A stretch of DNA of 12,242 nt, taken from contig CAVHIG010000053.1 of NCBI GenBank assembly GCA_963636105.1, forward strand, positions 1 through 12,242. The letters run 5' to 3'. This DNA comes from CAVHIG01 sp963636105 (GTDB lineage: Bacteria > Bacillota > Clostridia > Peptostreptococcales > Anaerovoracaceae). Position numbers and translations under genes: made by a program. Below the pieces are notes generated by a model that searched no databases, was not told where the DNA came from, and saw only the letters and a list, made by a program, of their open reading frames with translations. Positions within the stretch are counted from its first letter, which is position 1, and each line of letters starts with the position of its first letter. Shown here piece after piece: positions 6,507-12,242 of this stretch.

Positions 6507-7211
6507 TTACTTTTTCTTCCTTTCATTCTGTTCTTTGATCCTTTTTCTGACCTTATTCAGATGCAGATTAAAGAATATCTGAATAAGCTGACCCAAGAAC
6601 CAGTAAATAGTCAAGCCTGAAGGGAATGATCTACCCATCCATACTATCATTATAGGGAAGAAGTATTTCATCATCTTCGTCATTCCCGCAGATGGGTTGT
6701 TTGGATCTGTTCCTCCCTGCTGAGCCTGCGTCTGGGCAAACGATACAAAGGTCGTTATACCTGCGGCTATAGGGAGTATCCATTGATCAGGCTGGCTAAG
6801 ATCCATCATCCATAAGAAAGACTCATGGATAGCCATAAGCATCTTTGTTCCGCTTATGTAGGCCATAGGATTTCTCAGCAATGCAAAGATACCAAAGATA
6901 ATAGGCATTTGAATGATCATAGGAAGACAACCGCCCATTGGGTTGAACTTCTCTTCCTTGTAAAGCTCCATCATCTTGATATTCATGGTCTCTTGATCAT
7001 TTGCATATTTTTTCTGGATAGCCTGTATCTTCGGCTGCATGTTCGCCATATTTGCTGTGGATTTTATCTGCTTTGCATATAGAGGATACAGGCAAAGCTT
7101 TACAATCACTGTAAATACAACAACCGCAAGTCCGTAGCTACCGATAAAATCATACAAAAGCTCGAGTAACCAACCTATCGGCTTTGCAAAAATTCCTACA
7201 AATGTGTTCAT
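6507..7211 (-). CDS. yidC: Membrane protein insertase YidC (Oxa1/SpoIIIJ family)
   Basis: YidC inserts proteins into the cytoplasmic membrane, alone or with SecYEG. The 234 residues represent the short Gram-positive form without the large periplasmic P1 domain. Predicted membrane segments lie at about 24-44, 96-112, 143-160, 182-194 and 199-215, with a basic cytoplasmic hairpin around 48-90 and a basic tail. Conserved stretches include NPMGGCLPMIIQMPIIFGIF (90-109) and FPSGLTIYWFLGQLIQIFFN (196-215). The positive residue of the hydrophilic groove (Arg73 in B. subtilis SpoIIIJ) appears as K38 in VKLCLYPL. There is no lipobox or clear signal peptide. GGAGG lies 6 bases before the ATG, only 12 bp after yidD, so translation is probably coupled. 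Confidence 0.96.
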   Translation of the reverse strand: MNTFVGIFAKPIGWLLELLYDFIGSYGLAVVVFTVIVKLCLYPLYAKQIKSTANMANMQPKIQAIQKKYANDQETMNIKMMELYKEEKFNPMGGCLPMIIQMPIIFGIFALLRNPMAYISGTKMLMAIHESFLWMMDLSQPDQWILPIAAGITTFVSFAQTQAQQGGTDPNNPSAGMTKMMKYFFPIMIVWMGRSFPSGLTIYWFLGQLIQIFFNLHLNKVRKRIKEQNERKKK

Positions 7212-7223
7212 TAAATTCCTCCG

Positions 7224-7433
7224 TTAAGGCACGGGATCATATCCGCCAGGATTCCAAGGATGACACTTCAATATCCTTTTGATCCCTAAATAGCTACCCT
7301 TAAAAACTCCGTATTTTTCAAGCGCCTGAATAAAATACGCAGAACAGGTAGGATAAAATCGGCAAGTTCGCGGAAATATAGGCGATATAAAAATCTGATA
7401 TCCTCTGATGAGCATAATCATTATTTTTTTCAT
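7224..7433 (-). CDS. yidD: Membrane protein insertion efficiency factor YidD
   Basis: This is a 69-residue protein of the YidD family, a small inner-face membrane-associated protein whose gene nearly always sits between rnpA and yidC and which helps YidC-dependent insertion. The family core is intact: ISPIFPRTCRFYPTCSAY (16-33) with its two cysteines, LGIKRILKCHPWNPGGYDPVP (49-69) with a third cysteine, and an amphipathic N-terminal helix. GAGAGG lies about 8 bases before the ATG and inside the 13-bp gap after rnpA. Confidence 0.96.
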   Translation of the reverse strand: MKKIMIMLIRGYQIFISPIFPRTCRFYPTCSAYFIQALEKYGVFKGSYLGIKRILKCHPWNPGGYDPVP

Positions 7434-7446
7434 ACCTTCTACCTCT

Positions 7447-7782
7447 CTATTTGAGCACTCTTGCCTTCCTTGCTGCGGCTTCCATAGATTTTTTCACATC
7501 CGCACATTTCGAATTACAAATAGTGTTGCGCGCAATAAAGATAAAATCATATCCTATTGCAAATTTTTCTTTCAGCGTTCTATAGCTCTCGCGCATGAGC
7601 CTTCTGGCCCTATTCCGGGCTACGCTGTTTCCGACTTTCTTGCTCGCCAAAAACGCAGTCCGATTGTATGCGAGCCCGTTTTTCTTATAAAAGAGCACCA
7701 CATATGCGCTTCCGACGGATTTACCTTTGTTATATATCGCCGAAAAGTCGCTCTTTCTGCGCAAAACATTTGGTCTAAGCAT
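7447..7782 (-). CDS. rnpA: Ribonuclease P protein component
   Basis: RnpA is the protein subunit of RNase P, which with the RnpB RNA removes the 5' leader of precursor tRNAs. From the ATG at 7782 the protein has 111 residues, the normal size (about 110-120). It shows the family pattern: an N-terminal FxxxY-type region (DFSAIYNKGKSVGS), then the basic signature GNSVARNRARRLMRE containing the conserved RNR motif. An in-frame TTG at 7806 would extend it by 8 residues, but that codon falls in the T-rich foot of the hairpin at 7808-7826. The ATG is preceded by GAGGGGAAAGG at 7789-7799. It follows rpmH, as in most bacteria. Confidence 0.96.
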   Translation of the reverse strand: MLRPNVLRRKSDFSAIYNKGKSVGSAYVVLFYKKNGLAYNRTAFLASKKVGNSVARNRARRLMRESYRTLKEKFAIGYDFIFIARNTICNSKCADVKKSMEAAARKARVLK

Positions 7783-7807
7783 TTTCTGCCTTTCCCCTCG
7801 AAACAAA

Positions 7808-7826
7808 AGACCGCGGCTTGCGGTCT
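7808..7826 (-). terminator. Hairpin between rpmH and rnpA (weak terminator or attenuator)
   Basis: On the minus strand AGACCGC (7826-7820) pairs with GCGGTCT (7814-7808) over a 5-base loop, followed by TTTTGTTT. It starts directly after the rpmH stop codon. With a 7-bp stem and a broken T-run it probably terminates only partly or blocks RNA decay, giving more rpmH than rnpA transcript. Confidence 0.6.
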
Positions 7827-7961
7827 CTATGCTGTCAAGGATTTTCTTCCTCTTAATCTTCTTCTCTTTAAAACATTTCTACCGTTTTTTGTGCTCATTC
7901 TTTTTCTAAAGCCATGTTCCTTTTTTCTCTGCCTTACCTTTGGCTGAAAAGTCTGTTTCAT
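7827..7961 (-). CDS. rpmH: 50S ribosomal protein L34
   Basis: This 44-residue, very basic protein begins MKQTFQPKVRQRKKEHGF and ends with GRKSLTA, the full-length L34 pattern, including the conserved GFRKRMSTKNGRNVLKRRR core (17-35). It is a structural component of the large ribosomal subunit. AAAGGAGGTG (about 7969-7978) lies 7-8 bases upstream of the ATG at 7961. It is the first gene of the rpmH-rnpA-yidD-yidC-jag unit and lies immediately left of the origin. Confidence 0.97.
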   Translation of the reverse strand: MKQTFQPKVRQRKKEHGFRKRMSTKNGRNVLKRRRLRGRKSLTA

Positions 7962-7996
7962 CTGTAAACACCTCCTTTACGCACATATACTCAGTT

Positions 7997-8025
7997 ATTA
8001 TATATTCAATTAAAATTTATGTCAA
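7997..8025 (-). promoter_or_regulatory. Consensus promoter of the rpmH operon
   Basis: On the minus strand a perfect TTGACA (8025-8020) and a perfect TATAAT (8002-7997) are separated by exactly 17 bp. Transcription would start near 7990, leaving a leader of about 29 bases that contains the AAAGGAGGTG ribosome site. This is the best promoter match in the window, as expected for a growth-linked ribosomal protein gene. Confidence 0.92.
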
Positions 8026-8043
8026 TCTGTTTTAATCCAGAAT

Positions 8044-8191
8044 TTGTGCACACGCCAAAAATCTTTTTTGTGGAAAATCAATATCTTGTGATTTTTGCAA
8101 AAAGTAATCCACAAAAAATTCCACAAATTGTGGATAGCTTTTTGTAAAAAATATTTTTGGGCAAAAAATATTTCCACAAGCCTGTGGATAA
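8044..8191. other. oriC: oriC, upstream DnaA-box cluster (rpmH-dnaA gap)
   Basis: The boxes, written in consensus orientation against TTATCCACA, are 8044-8052 TTGTGCACA (+), 8069-8077 TTTTCCACA (-), 8105-8113 TAATCCACA (+), 8129-8137 CTATCCACA (-) and 8183-8191 TTATCCACA (-, perfect). A two-mismatch box ATTTCCACA is at 8170-8178 (+). They occupy the divergent rpmH-dnaA gap, which is very AT-rich. The cluster likely serves both as the upstream half of a bipartite origin and as DnaA autoregulation of dnaA. Confidence 0.85.
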
Positions 8192-8244
8192 CTTTAAAAA
8201 GTGATTTCAAAAAAGTTATTTTTTCCCTTGCTATTACTGCTTCT

Positions 8245-8271
8245 TTGCTGTTATTATTTATATGTTACGAT
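8245..8271 (+). promoter_or_regulatory. Candidate dnaA promoter (extended -10)
   Basis: TACGAT at 8266-8271 is preceded by TG at 8263-8264, giving an extended -10 element. A weak -35, TTGCTG, lies at 8245-8250 with a short 15-bp spacer. The candidate sits between the DnaA-box cluster and the dnaA ribosome site, so DnaA bound at 8183-8191 could influence it. The hexamer matches are only partial. Confidence 0.35.
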
Positions 8272-8295
8272 AGAAGGAAAAGCGGAGATAAATTT

Positions 8296-9624
8296 ATGAA
8301 AAACATTGAAAATAATTGGGAAAAAGCACTTGATTTGTTGAGTGAAAAAATAAATCCTACATCCTACGATGCTCATTTTAAAAACCTTAATCTTGTAAAG
8401 GTAGATGACATCGAAAACAAGATCGTTTTTTCCACAGATAACCCTTTTTCAAAAAAAGCGATCAACTCAAGATACCTGCATGTACTTGAAGAATCTGTAG
8501 AAGAGGCATTCGGAAAAAAATATTCAGCTGAGATAAAATCAGAAGACGAGGTCAAAAAAAATACAGAACCAGAGAAGTACGGCGGCGAGGAATTCATATT
8601 CAATCCTCGCTACAATTTTCAAAATTTCGTAGTCGGAGATAATAACAAATACGCGTACGCAGCAGCCGTCGCAGTAGCAGAAGCACCGGCTGAAGCATAC
8701 AATCCGCTGTTTCTCTATGGAGGATCAGGACTTGGCAAAACACATCTTATGCATGCTATAGGAATGCATGTAATGGAAAATTATCCGGATTACAAGATTT
8801 TGTATGTATCATCTGAAATGTTTACAAACGAATTTATAAAGGCTCTTATGGAAAATAAGATGCCTGATTTCAAGGATAAATACCGCAAAATAGACGTATT
8901 GCTTATAGACGATATACAGTTCATTGAAGGAAAAGAATCCGTACAGAATGAGTTTTTCTACACTTTCGAATCCCTTTTTCAATTGAACAAGCAAATTATA
9001 ATTTCAAGCGACAGAGCTCCAAACGAATTGAAAACAATAGACGACCGCCTCAAATCAAGATTCCAATTGAACATAGTAGCGGATATAAGTGCACCTGATT
9101 ATGAGACAAGAATAGCTATACTCAGAAAAAAGGCTGAGCTTGCGGGAGTACCTATAGATGATGATATACTCGATGTCATAAATCTCATCGCCGAAAAGAT
9201 AAAATTCAATATAAGAGAGCTTGAAGGCGCGTTTTCAAGAGTTATCAGCTTTTCAAGTCTCACAAATGAAAAAATAGATCTGAAATTTGCTAAAAATATA
9301 TTAAAAGATATCATGTCATCTTCAGATTACACAGTCACACCGGATACAATAAAGAAAACCGTATGCAAATACTACGGGATAAAGGTATCTGATATGGATT
9401 CAAAGAAGAAGACCATGAATATAACTTTACCAAGGCAGGTAGCCATGTATCTTTGCAAAGAGCTGACTGATCTCTCACTTCCAAAGATAGGAGAAGCCTT
9501 CGGCGGAAGAGATCATACTACAGTAATCCATGCCTGCAACAAAATAACCGGTGAAATGAAAATAAATGACGATTTTAAAGAAACTGTAAACAGGCTAAAA
9601 GACGATATTAGTGGAAAACTTTAA
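8296..9624 (+). CDS. dnaA: Chromosomal replication initiator protein DnaA
   Basis: DnaA binds the boxes around this gene, oligomerises with ATP and unwinds oriC. From the ATG at 8296 it has 442 residues, the usual size. Domain I is about 1-85, a short variable linker follows, the AAA+ domain III has Walker A GGSGLGKT (142-149), Walker B LLIDD (202-206) and sensor 1 near SSDR, and domain IV carries the DNA-binding signature GGRDHTTVIH (403-412). The frame stays open upstream to an ATG at 8095. That extension is rejected: it would run through DnaA boxes and has no family resemblance, while GGAG (8284-8287) sits 8 bases before 8296 and MKNIENNWEKALDLL fits the family N-terminus. Confidence 0.97.
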   Translation: MKNIENNWEKALDLLSEKINPTSYDAHFKNLNLVKVDDIENKIVFSTDNPFSKKAINSRYLHVLEESVEEAFGKKYSAEIKSEDEVKKNTEPEKYGGEEFIFNPRYNFQNFVVGDNNKYAYAAAVAVAEAPAEAYNPLFLYGGSGLGKTHLMHAIGMHVMENYPDYKILYVSSEMFTNEFIKALMENKMPDFKDKYRKIDVLLIDDIQFIEGKESVQNEFFYTFESLFQLNKQIIISSDRAPNELKTIDDRLKSRFQLNIVADISAPDYETRIAILRKKAELAGVPIDDDILDVINLIAEKIKFNIRELEGAFSRVISFSSLTNEKIDLKFAKNILKDIMSSSDYTVTPDTIKKTVCKYYGIKVSDMDSKKKTMNITLPRQVAMYLCKELTDLSLPKIGEAFGGRDHTTVIHACNKITGEMKINDDFKETVNRLKDDISGKL

Positions 9625-9627
9625 AAG

Positions 9628-9699
9628 TTATCCACAAGTTATCAACAGCAAAAATCGTTGAAATTTTAACCGATCAAGGCTGTTTTCCACATTTCCACA
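9628..9699 (+). other. oriC: oriC, downstream DnaA-box cluster (dnaA-dnaN gap)
   Basis: A perfect box TTATCCACA (9628-9636) is followed 11 bp later, one helical turn, by TTATCAACA (9639-9647), both on the plus strand and starting 3 bases after the dnaA stop codon. Two weaker boxes, TTTTCCACA (9683-9691) and ATTTCCACA (9691-9699), abut each other and lead directly into the unwinding sequence. Confidence 0.88.
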
Positions 9700-9739
9700 G
9701 GGCCTACTATTATTACTAAAAAAATATAATAATAAAAAG
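9700..9739 (+). other. Origin unwinding region: GC spacer, DnaA-trios and AT-rich tract
   Basis: After the last box comes the GC-rich GGGCC, then CTA CTA TTA TTA CTA at 9704-9718, and then an almost pure A/T tract to about 9738. On the opposite strand the five triplets read 3'-(G/A)AT-5', the DnaA-trio motif described for the B. subtilis basal unwinding system. Box, GC spacer, trios and AT tract occur here in the same order. Strand opening is inferred to begin here. Confidence 0.85.
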
Positions 9740-9797
9740 CGATTTTGGGGCTTTCTTGTACCCTGAAAAATCAATATAGAAAATTCGGAGGTTTTAT

Positions 9798-10922
9798 ATG
9801 AAATTTACTTGCGACCGTCAGGTCTTAGCTAAAACATTGAATACCGTATCAAAAGCCGTGTCTGTAAAGACGACAATGCCTATATTAAAAGGAATTTTAC
9901 TAGAAGTAAAGGGAGGCTACCTGAGAATGACAGCCTCAAACCTCGATATCAGCATAGAAAAAGTTATGCAGGTCGAAGGTCAGCGTGATGGTTCTGTAGT
10001 AGTGATGGCAAAGCTCTTCGGTGAAATAATAAGAAAGCTGAAAAATGGCCCGGTTACTATAGAGCAAAACCAAGAAGGAAATATAATTATAAAAAACGCT
10101 TCAGCGGAATTTACAATCATAGGCTTTCCTGTAGATGAATTTCCTAATATAACTGAGGATGAAGATAAAGAAAAATACGCTTCACAAATAACTCTGGACA
10201 AGCACGTCTTTGAAAAAATGATAGAAAAGACAAGCTTTGCAGCAAGCATAGAAGAAGCAAAAGGAGTACTTGTAGGTATTCTTGTCGAAATTTCCGAAGG
10301 CAAGATCAATATGGTGGCCCTGGATGGATTTAGAATGGCTATCGCAAGTGAAAAAGTAGACCTAGAAGGTTCAAGCAAAATAATCATTCCGGCAAAAATT
10401 CTAAATGACATAAGCAGAATAATTTCAGAAAGCGATGAAGATGATAATGACAACGACGAAATAGTATTGTTCCAGGGAGACAAGAAAGCCGCTATCCTGA
10501 TGGAAAATACCAGAATTGTGCTACGCCTTATCAGCGGAGAATACCTAAGGTACAATGATCTCCTCCCAAAAGCATTCAAATGCAAACTTATAGCATCCAG
10601 AGAAGATCTTACTGAAAGTATTGAAAGAGCTGACCTTCTCGCAAAAGAAGGCAAGAATAAGCTTATAAAATTGCAGATAAGTGGAGATACCCTTGTAATA
10701 ACTTCGAAATCGGAGGAAGGAAGGGTAATAGAAGAAATTTCTATTGAACACGAAGGCGATGATATTGAAATAGGCTTCAATTCGAAATACCTGCTTGATG
10801 TACTCAAGGTTCTGGATGATGAAAAGGTTATGCTAGAATTCAATACCAGCATAAATCCTTGCATACTAAGACCTACAGAAGGTGAAAATTTTAAATATCT
10901 GATTCTTCCTGTAAGAATTTAG
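9798..10922 (+). CDS. dnaN: DNA polymerase III beta subunit (sliding clamp)
   Basis: DnaN dimerises into the ring that tethers DNA polymerase III to its template and recruits other repair and replication proteins. The protein has 374 residues, a normal length for three repeated clamp domains of about 120 residues each. It begins MKFTCDRQVLAKTLNTVSKAV, has the typical KTTMPILKGI segment early in domain 1, and ends with YLILPVRI, matching the conserved C-terminus lining the binding pocket. GGAGG (9787-9791) lies 6 bases before the ATG. It is downstream of dnaA across the origin unwinding region; no clear separate promoter was found, so at least part of its transcription probably comes from dnaA. 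Confidence 0.97.
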   Translation: MKFTCDRQVLAKTLNTVSKAVSVKTTMPILKGILLEVKGGYLRMTASNLDISIEKVMQVEGQRDGSVVVMAKLFGEIIRKLKNGPVTIEQNQEGNIIIKNASAEFTIIGFPVDEFPNITEDEDKEKYASQITLDKHVFEKMIEKTSFAASIEEAKGVLVGILVEISEGKINMVALDGFRMAIASEKVDLEGSSKIIIPAKILNDISRIISESDEDDNDNDEIVLFQGDKKAAILMENTRIVLRLISGEYLRYNDLLPKAFKCKLIASREDLTESIERADLLAKEGKNKLIKLQISGDTLVITSKSEEGRVIEEISIEHEGDDIEIGFNSKYLLDVLKVLDDEKVMLEFNTSINPCILRPTEGENFKYLILPVRI

Positions 10923-10968
10923 GACTAATAGAGATTTTTACCGACGCAATCGCAATGGAGAGAATTTT

Positions 10969-12078
10969 ATGTATATAAAAAAAATAGAGCTCCAGGATTT
11001 CAGAAATTATGGAGCTCTTAGCCTTGAGCTGGATGATAAGGTAAATATTTTTCTCGGAGATAATGCGCAAGGCAAGACAAATCTCATAGAAGCAATATAT
11101 ATAAGCTCATTCTCTAAATCATTCCGCACTTCAAAAGATACAGAGCTGATAAAATTCGGAAAAGAATTCTCAAAAATAAAGATAGAATCTGTAAAAGACG
11201 GAGAATTCCTCGATGTAGAACTTCTGATAACAAAAAAAGGCAAGGGTATAAAGGTAAACGGAACAAAACTGAGAAAAACATCCGAGCTTCTTGAAAATAT
11301 ATACACAGTCGTATTTTCACCGGAGGATCTGAAAATAGTGAAGGATGAGCCCGACAGGCGTAGAAAATTCATAAATACTGAGCTCTGCCAGCTTTCACCA
11401 AGCTATTATTTAAATCTCTCAAACTACAAAAAGGTCCTAAAACAAAGAAATATGCTATTAAAGGACATGAGACAATACAACCTAAGTCCTGAAGCAGAGT
11501 CCACCCTGTTTGTTTGGAACGAAAAACTTTCGGAGTATGGCTCAAAGCTCATGCTGCAAAGATATGATTTCATAGAAAAGCTAAAAAAAATAAGCAGAAA
11601 GCTTCATGAGGACATTACAAACCAAAAGGAAAGTCTCGAAATTACATATGAGCCAAAGGTAAAATTTACAGAAGCTCAGAAATCTCTTCAGGAAGAATTC
11701 CTAAAATCACTAGAGTCAAGCCTGAGAAGCGACATAAAAAACGGCAGTACAAGCTTTGGCCCTCATAAAGATGACATTGCTCTCTGCGTAAATGGCGTAG
11801 ACATCCGAAGATTCGGGTCGCAGGGGCAGCAGCGTACGGCTGCGCTTTCTCTAAAGCTTGCGGAGATAAGGCTCATAAAAGAAGAGACCGGAGAAGATGC
11901 TATTCTTCTTCTTGATGATGTAATGAGTGAGCTTGACTCTACGCGTCAAAATTTCCTCATAAATTCTCTTAGTGATGTTCAGCTTTTCATAACAACTACA
12001 GAGCTTTCAGAAGAAGTAAAAAGTGCTCTACCTCCGGGAAAAACTTTTTATGTAAAAAATGGAAGTGTGGTATGTTAA
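10969..12078 (+). CDS. recF: DNA replication and repair protein RecF
   Basis: RecF is an SMC/ABC-like ATPase that with RecO and RecR loads RecA onto gapped DNA. The 369 residues are full length. The N-terminus IKKIELQDFRNYG is typical; Walker A is GDNAQGKT (30-37), the ABC signature region is SQGQQRT (284-290) and Walker B is LLLDDVMSELD (313-323). GGAGAG (10957-10962) precedes the ATG by 6 bases. It follows dnaN by 46 bp on the same strand and is probably co-transcribed. The small S4-domain gene usually found between dnaN and recF in Firmicutes is missing: the gap is too short to hold it. Confidence 0.96.
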   Translation: MYIKKIELQDFRNYGALSLELDDKVNIFLGDNAQGKTNLIEAIYISSFSKSFRTSKDTELIKFGKEFSKIKIESVKDGEFLDVELLITKKGKGIKVNGTKLRKTSELLENIYTVVFSPEDLKIVKDEPDRRRKFINTELCQLSPSYYLNLSNYKKVLKQRNMLLKDMRQYNLSPEAESTLFVWNEKLSEYGSKLMLQRYDFIEKLKKISRKLHEDITNQKESLEITYEPKVKFTEAQKSLQEEFLKSLESSLRSDIKNGSTSFGPHKDDIALCVNGVDIRRFGSQGQQRTAALSLKLAEIRLIKEETGEDAILLLDDVMSELDSTRQNFLINSLSDVQLFITTTELSEEVKSALPPGKTFYVKNGSVVC

Positions 12079-12090
12079 ATCTTGCGTTTT

Positions 12091-12119
12091 ATTTAATATA
12101 TATACTGTATATATTAAAT
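12091..12119. repeat. 29-bp AT-only near-perfect palindrome
   Basis: ATTTAATATATA (12091-12102) and TATATATTAAAT (12108-12119) are exact reverse complements around TACTG. It starts 12 bases after the recF stop codon. It could be an AT-rich extruding hairpin or an operator; no T-run follows, so it is not an obvious terminator. Confidence 0.6.
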
Positions 12120-12157
12120 AATATTTAAAGGCATAAAATTAGCTTTTAAAGTGCTTA

Positions 12158-12179
12158 ATAAATATTTTTTAATATTTAT
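12158..12179. repeat. AT-only hairpin
   Basis: ATAAATATT (12158-12166) pairs with AATATTTAT (12171-12179) around TTTT. It is the second AT-only inverted repeat between recF and the terminator. It is thermodynamically weak and of unknown meaning. Confidence 0.5.
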
Positions 12180-12183
12180 CTCT

Positions 12184-12219
12184 AAAAAAGGCGAAAAGTA
12201 TTGTAAAACGCCTTTTTTT
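12184..12219 (+). terminator. Rho-independent terminator after recF
   Basis: AAAAAAGGCG (12184-12193) and CGCCTTTTTT (12209-12218) are complementary around a 15-base loop, and the T-run continues to 12219. The GC core is only 4 bp but the U-tract is strong. It can also form on the minus strand. Confidence 0.7.
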
Positions 12220-12229
12220 ATTGTATAAT
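12201..12229 (+). promoter_or_regulatory. Probable promoter for the gene beyond the window end
   Basis: TTGTAA (12201-12206, 4 of 6) and a perfect TATAAT (12224-12229) are separated by exactly 17 bp. The -35 lies in the loop of the recF terminator. By Firmicute synteny the downstream gene is often gyrB, but it is not in the window. Confidence 0.6.
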
Positions 12230-12242
12230 AACTCAGTTAGAT

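Noticed and set aside
8095..8295. N-terminal extension of dnaA starting at 8095, including a hydrophobic stretch
   Set aside because: It runs through DnaA boxes and a promoter-like region, has no ribosome site and no family similarity; the ATG at 8296 has GGAG at the right distance.
8428..8436. TTTTCCACA inside the dnaA coding sequence as another DnaA box
   Set aside because: Single-mismatch site in the coding region of an AT-rich gene; isolated from the two intergenic clusters, so not counted as part of the origin.
9756..9780. TTGTAC...TATAGA as a dnaN promoter
   Set aside because: The spacer is only 13 bp, too short for a housekeeping promoter; TATAAT at 9725-9730 also has no acceptable -35.
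9980..10864. Long open frame antisense to dnaN (294 codons) and similar antisense frames opposite mnmE, mnmG and recF
   Set aside because: They overlap unmistakable conserved genes, lack ribosome sites and have serine/leucine-rich low-information composition typical of shadow frames.

Overview
This window is a bacterial chromosomal replication-origin region. Gene content and order (rsmG-mnmG-mnmE, jag-yidC-yidD-rnpA-rpmH, oriC, dnaA-dnaN-recF) are those of a low-GC Gram-positive, most likely a member of the Clostridia. Supporting this: YidC is the short form without a periplasmic P1 domain, Jag has the Jag-N/KH/R3H layout, Shine-Dalgarno sequences are strong (AGGAGGT, GGAGG), and the origin is split around dnaA as in Bacillus subtilis. 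I cannot name a genus from the sequence alone.

Layout. Positions 1-715 contain no gene; 1-418 hold two related, highly structured repeat elements, followed by an AT-rich promoter region. A nicotinamidase-like cysteine hydrolase is encoded on + at 716-1276, and a near-perfect parS centromere site overlaps its stop codon. From 1317 to 7961 all genes are on the minus strand in two blocks: rpmH-rnpA-yidD-yidC-jag, driven by a textbook promoter (TTGACA-17-TATAAT) and ended by a rho-independent terminator at 5580-5610, then mnmE-mnmG-rsmG. From 8296 to 12078 dnaA, dnaN and recF are on the plus strand, followed by AT-only palindromes, a terminator and a probable promoter for the next gene outside the window.

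Origin. Degenerate and perfect DnaA boxes lie in the rpmH-dnaA gap (8044-8191) and in the dnaA-dnaN gap (9628-9699). The second cluster runs into a short GC-rich spacer, five uninterrupted DnaA-trio triplets (9704-9718) and an AT-rich tract: a B. subtilis-type basal unwinding system, so this gap is where the duplex probably opens. Genes on both sides diverge from it and are co-directional with the forks.

How the genes work together. DnaA opens the origin, DnaN is the sliding clamp, and RecF loads RecA at gaps. The minus-strand block makes ribosomal protein L34, the RNase P protein, and a membrane-insertion module (YidD, YidC, Jag/KhpB). MnmE and MnmG jointly modify U34 of tRNAs, and RsmG methylates 16S rRNA.

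Departures from the usual layout: no noc/soj/spo0J (parAB) genes follow rsmG although a parS site is there, the small S4-domain gene (yaaA) is absent between dnaN and recF, and the structured repeats at the left edge match no family I recognise.
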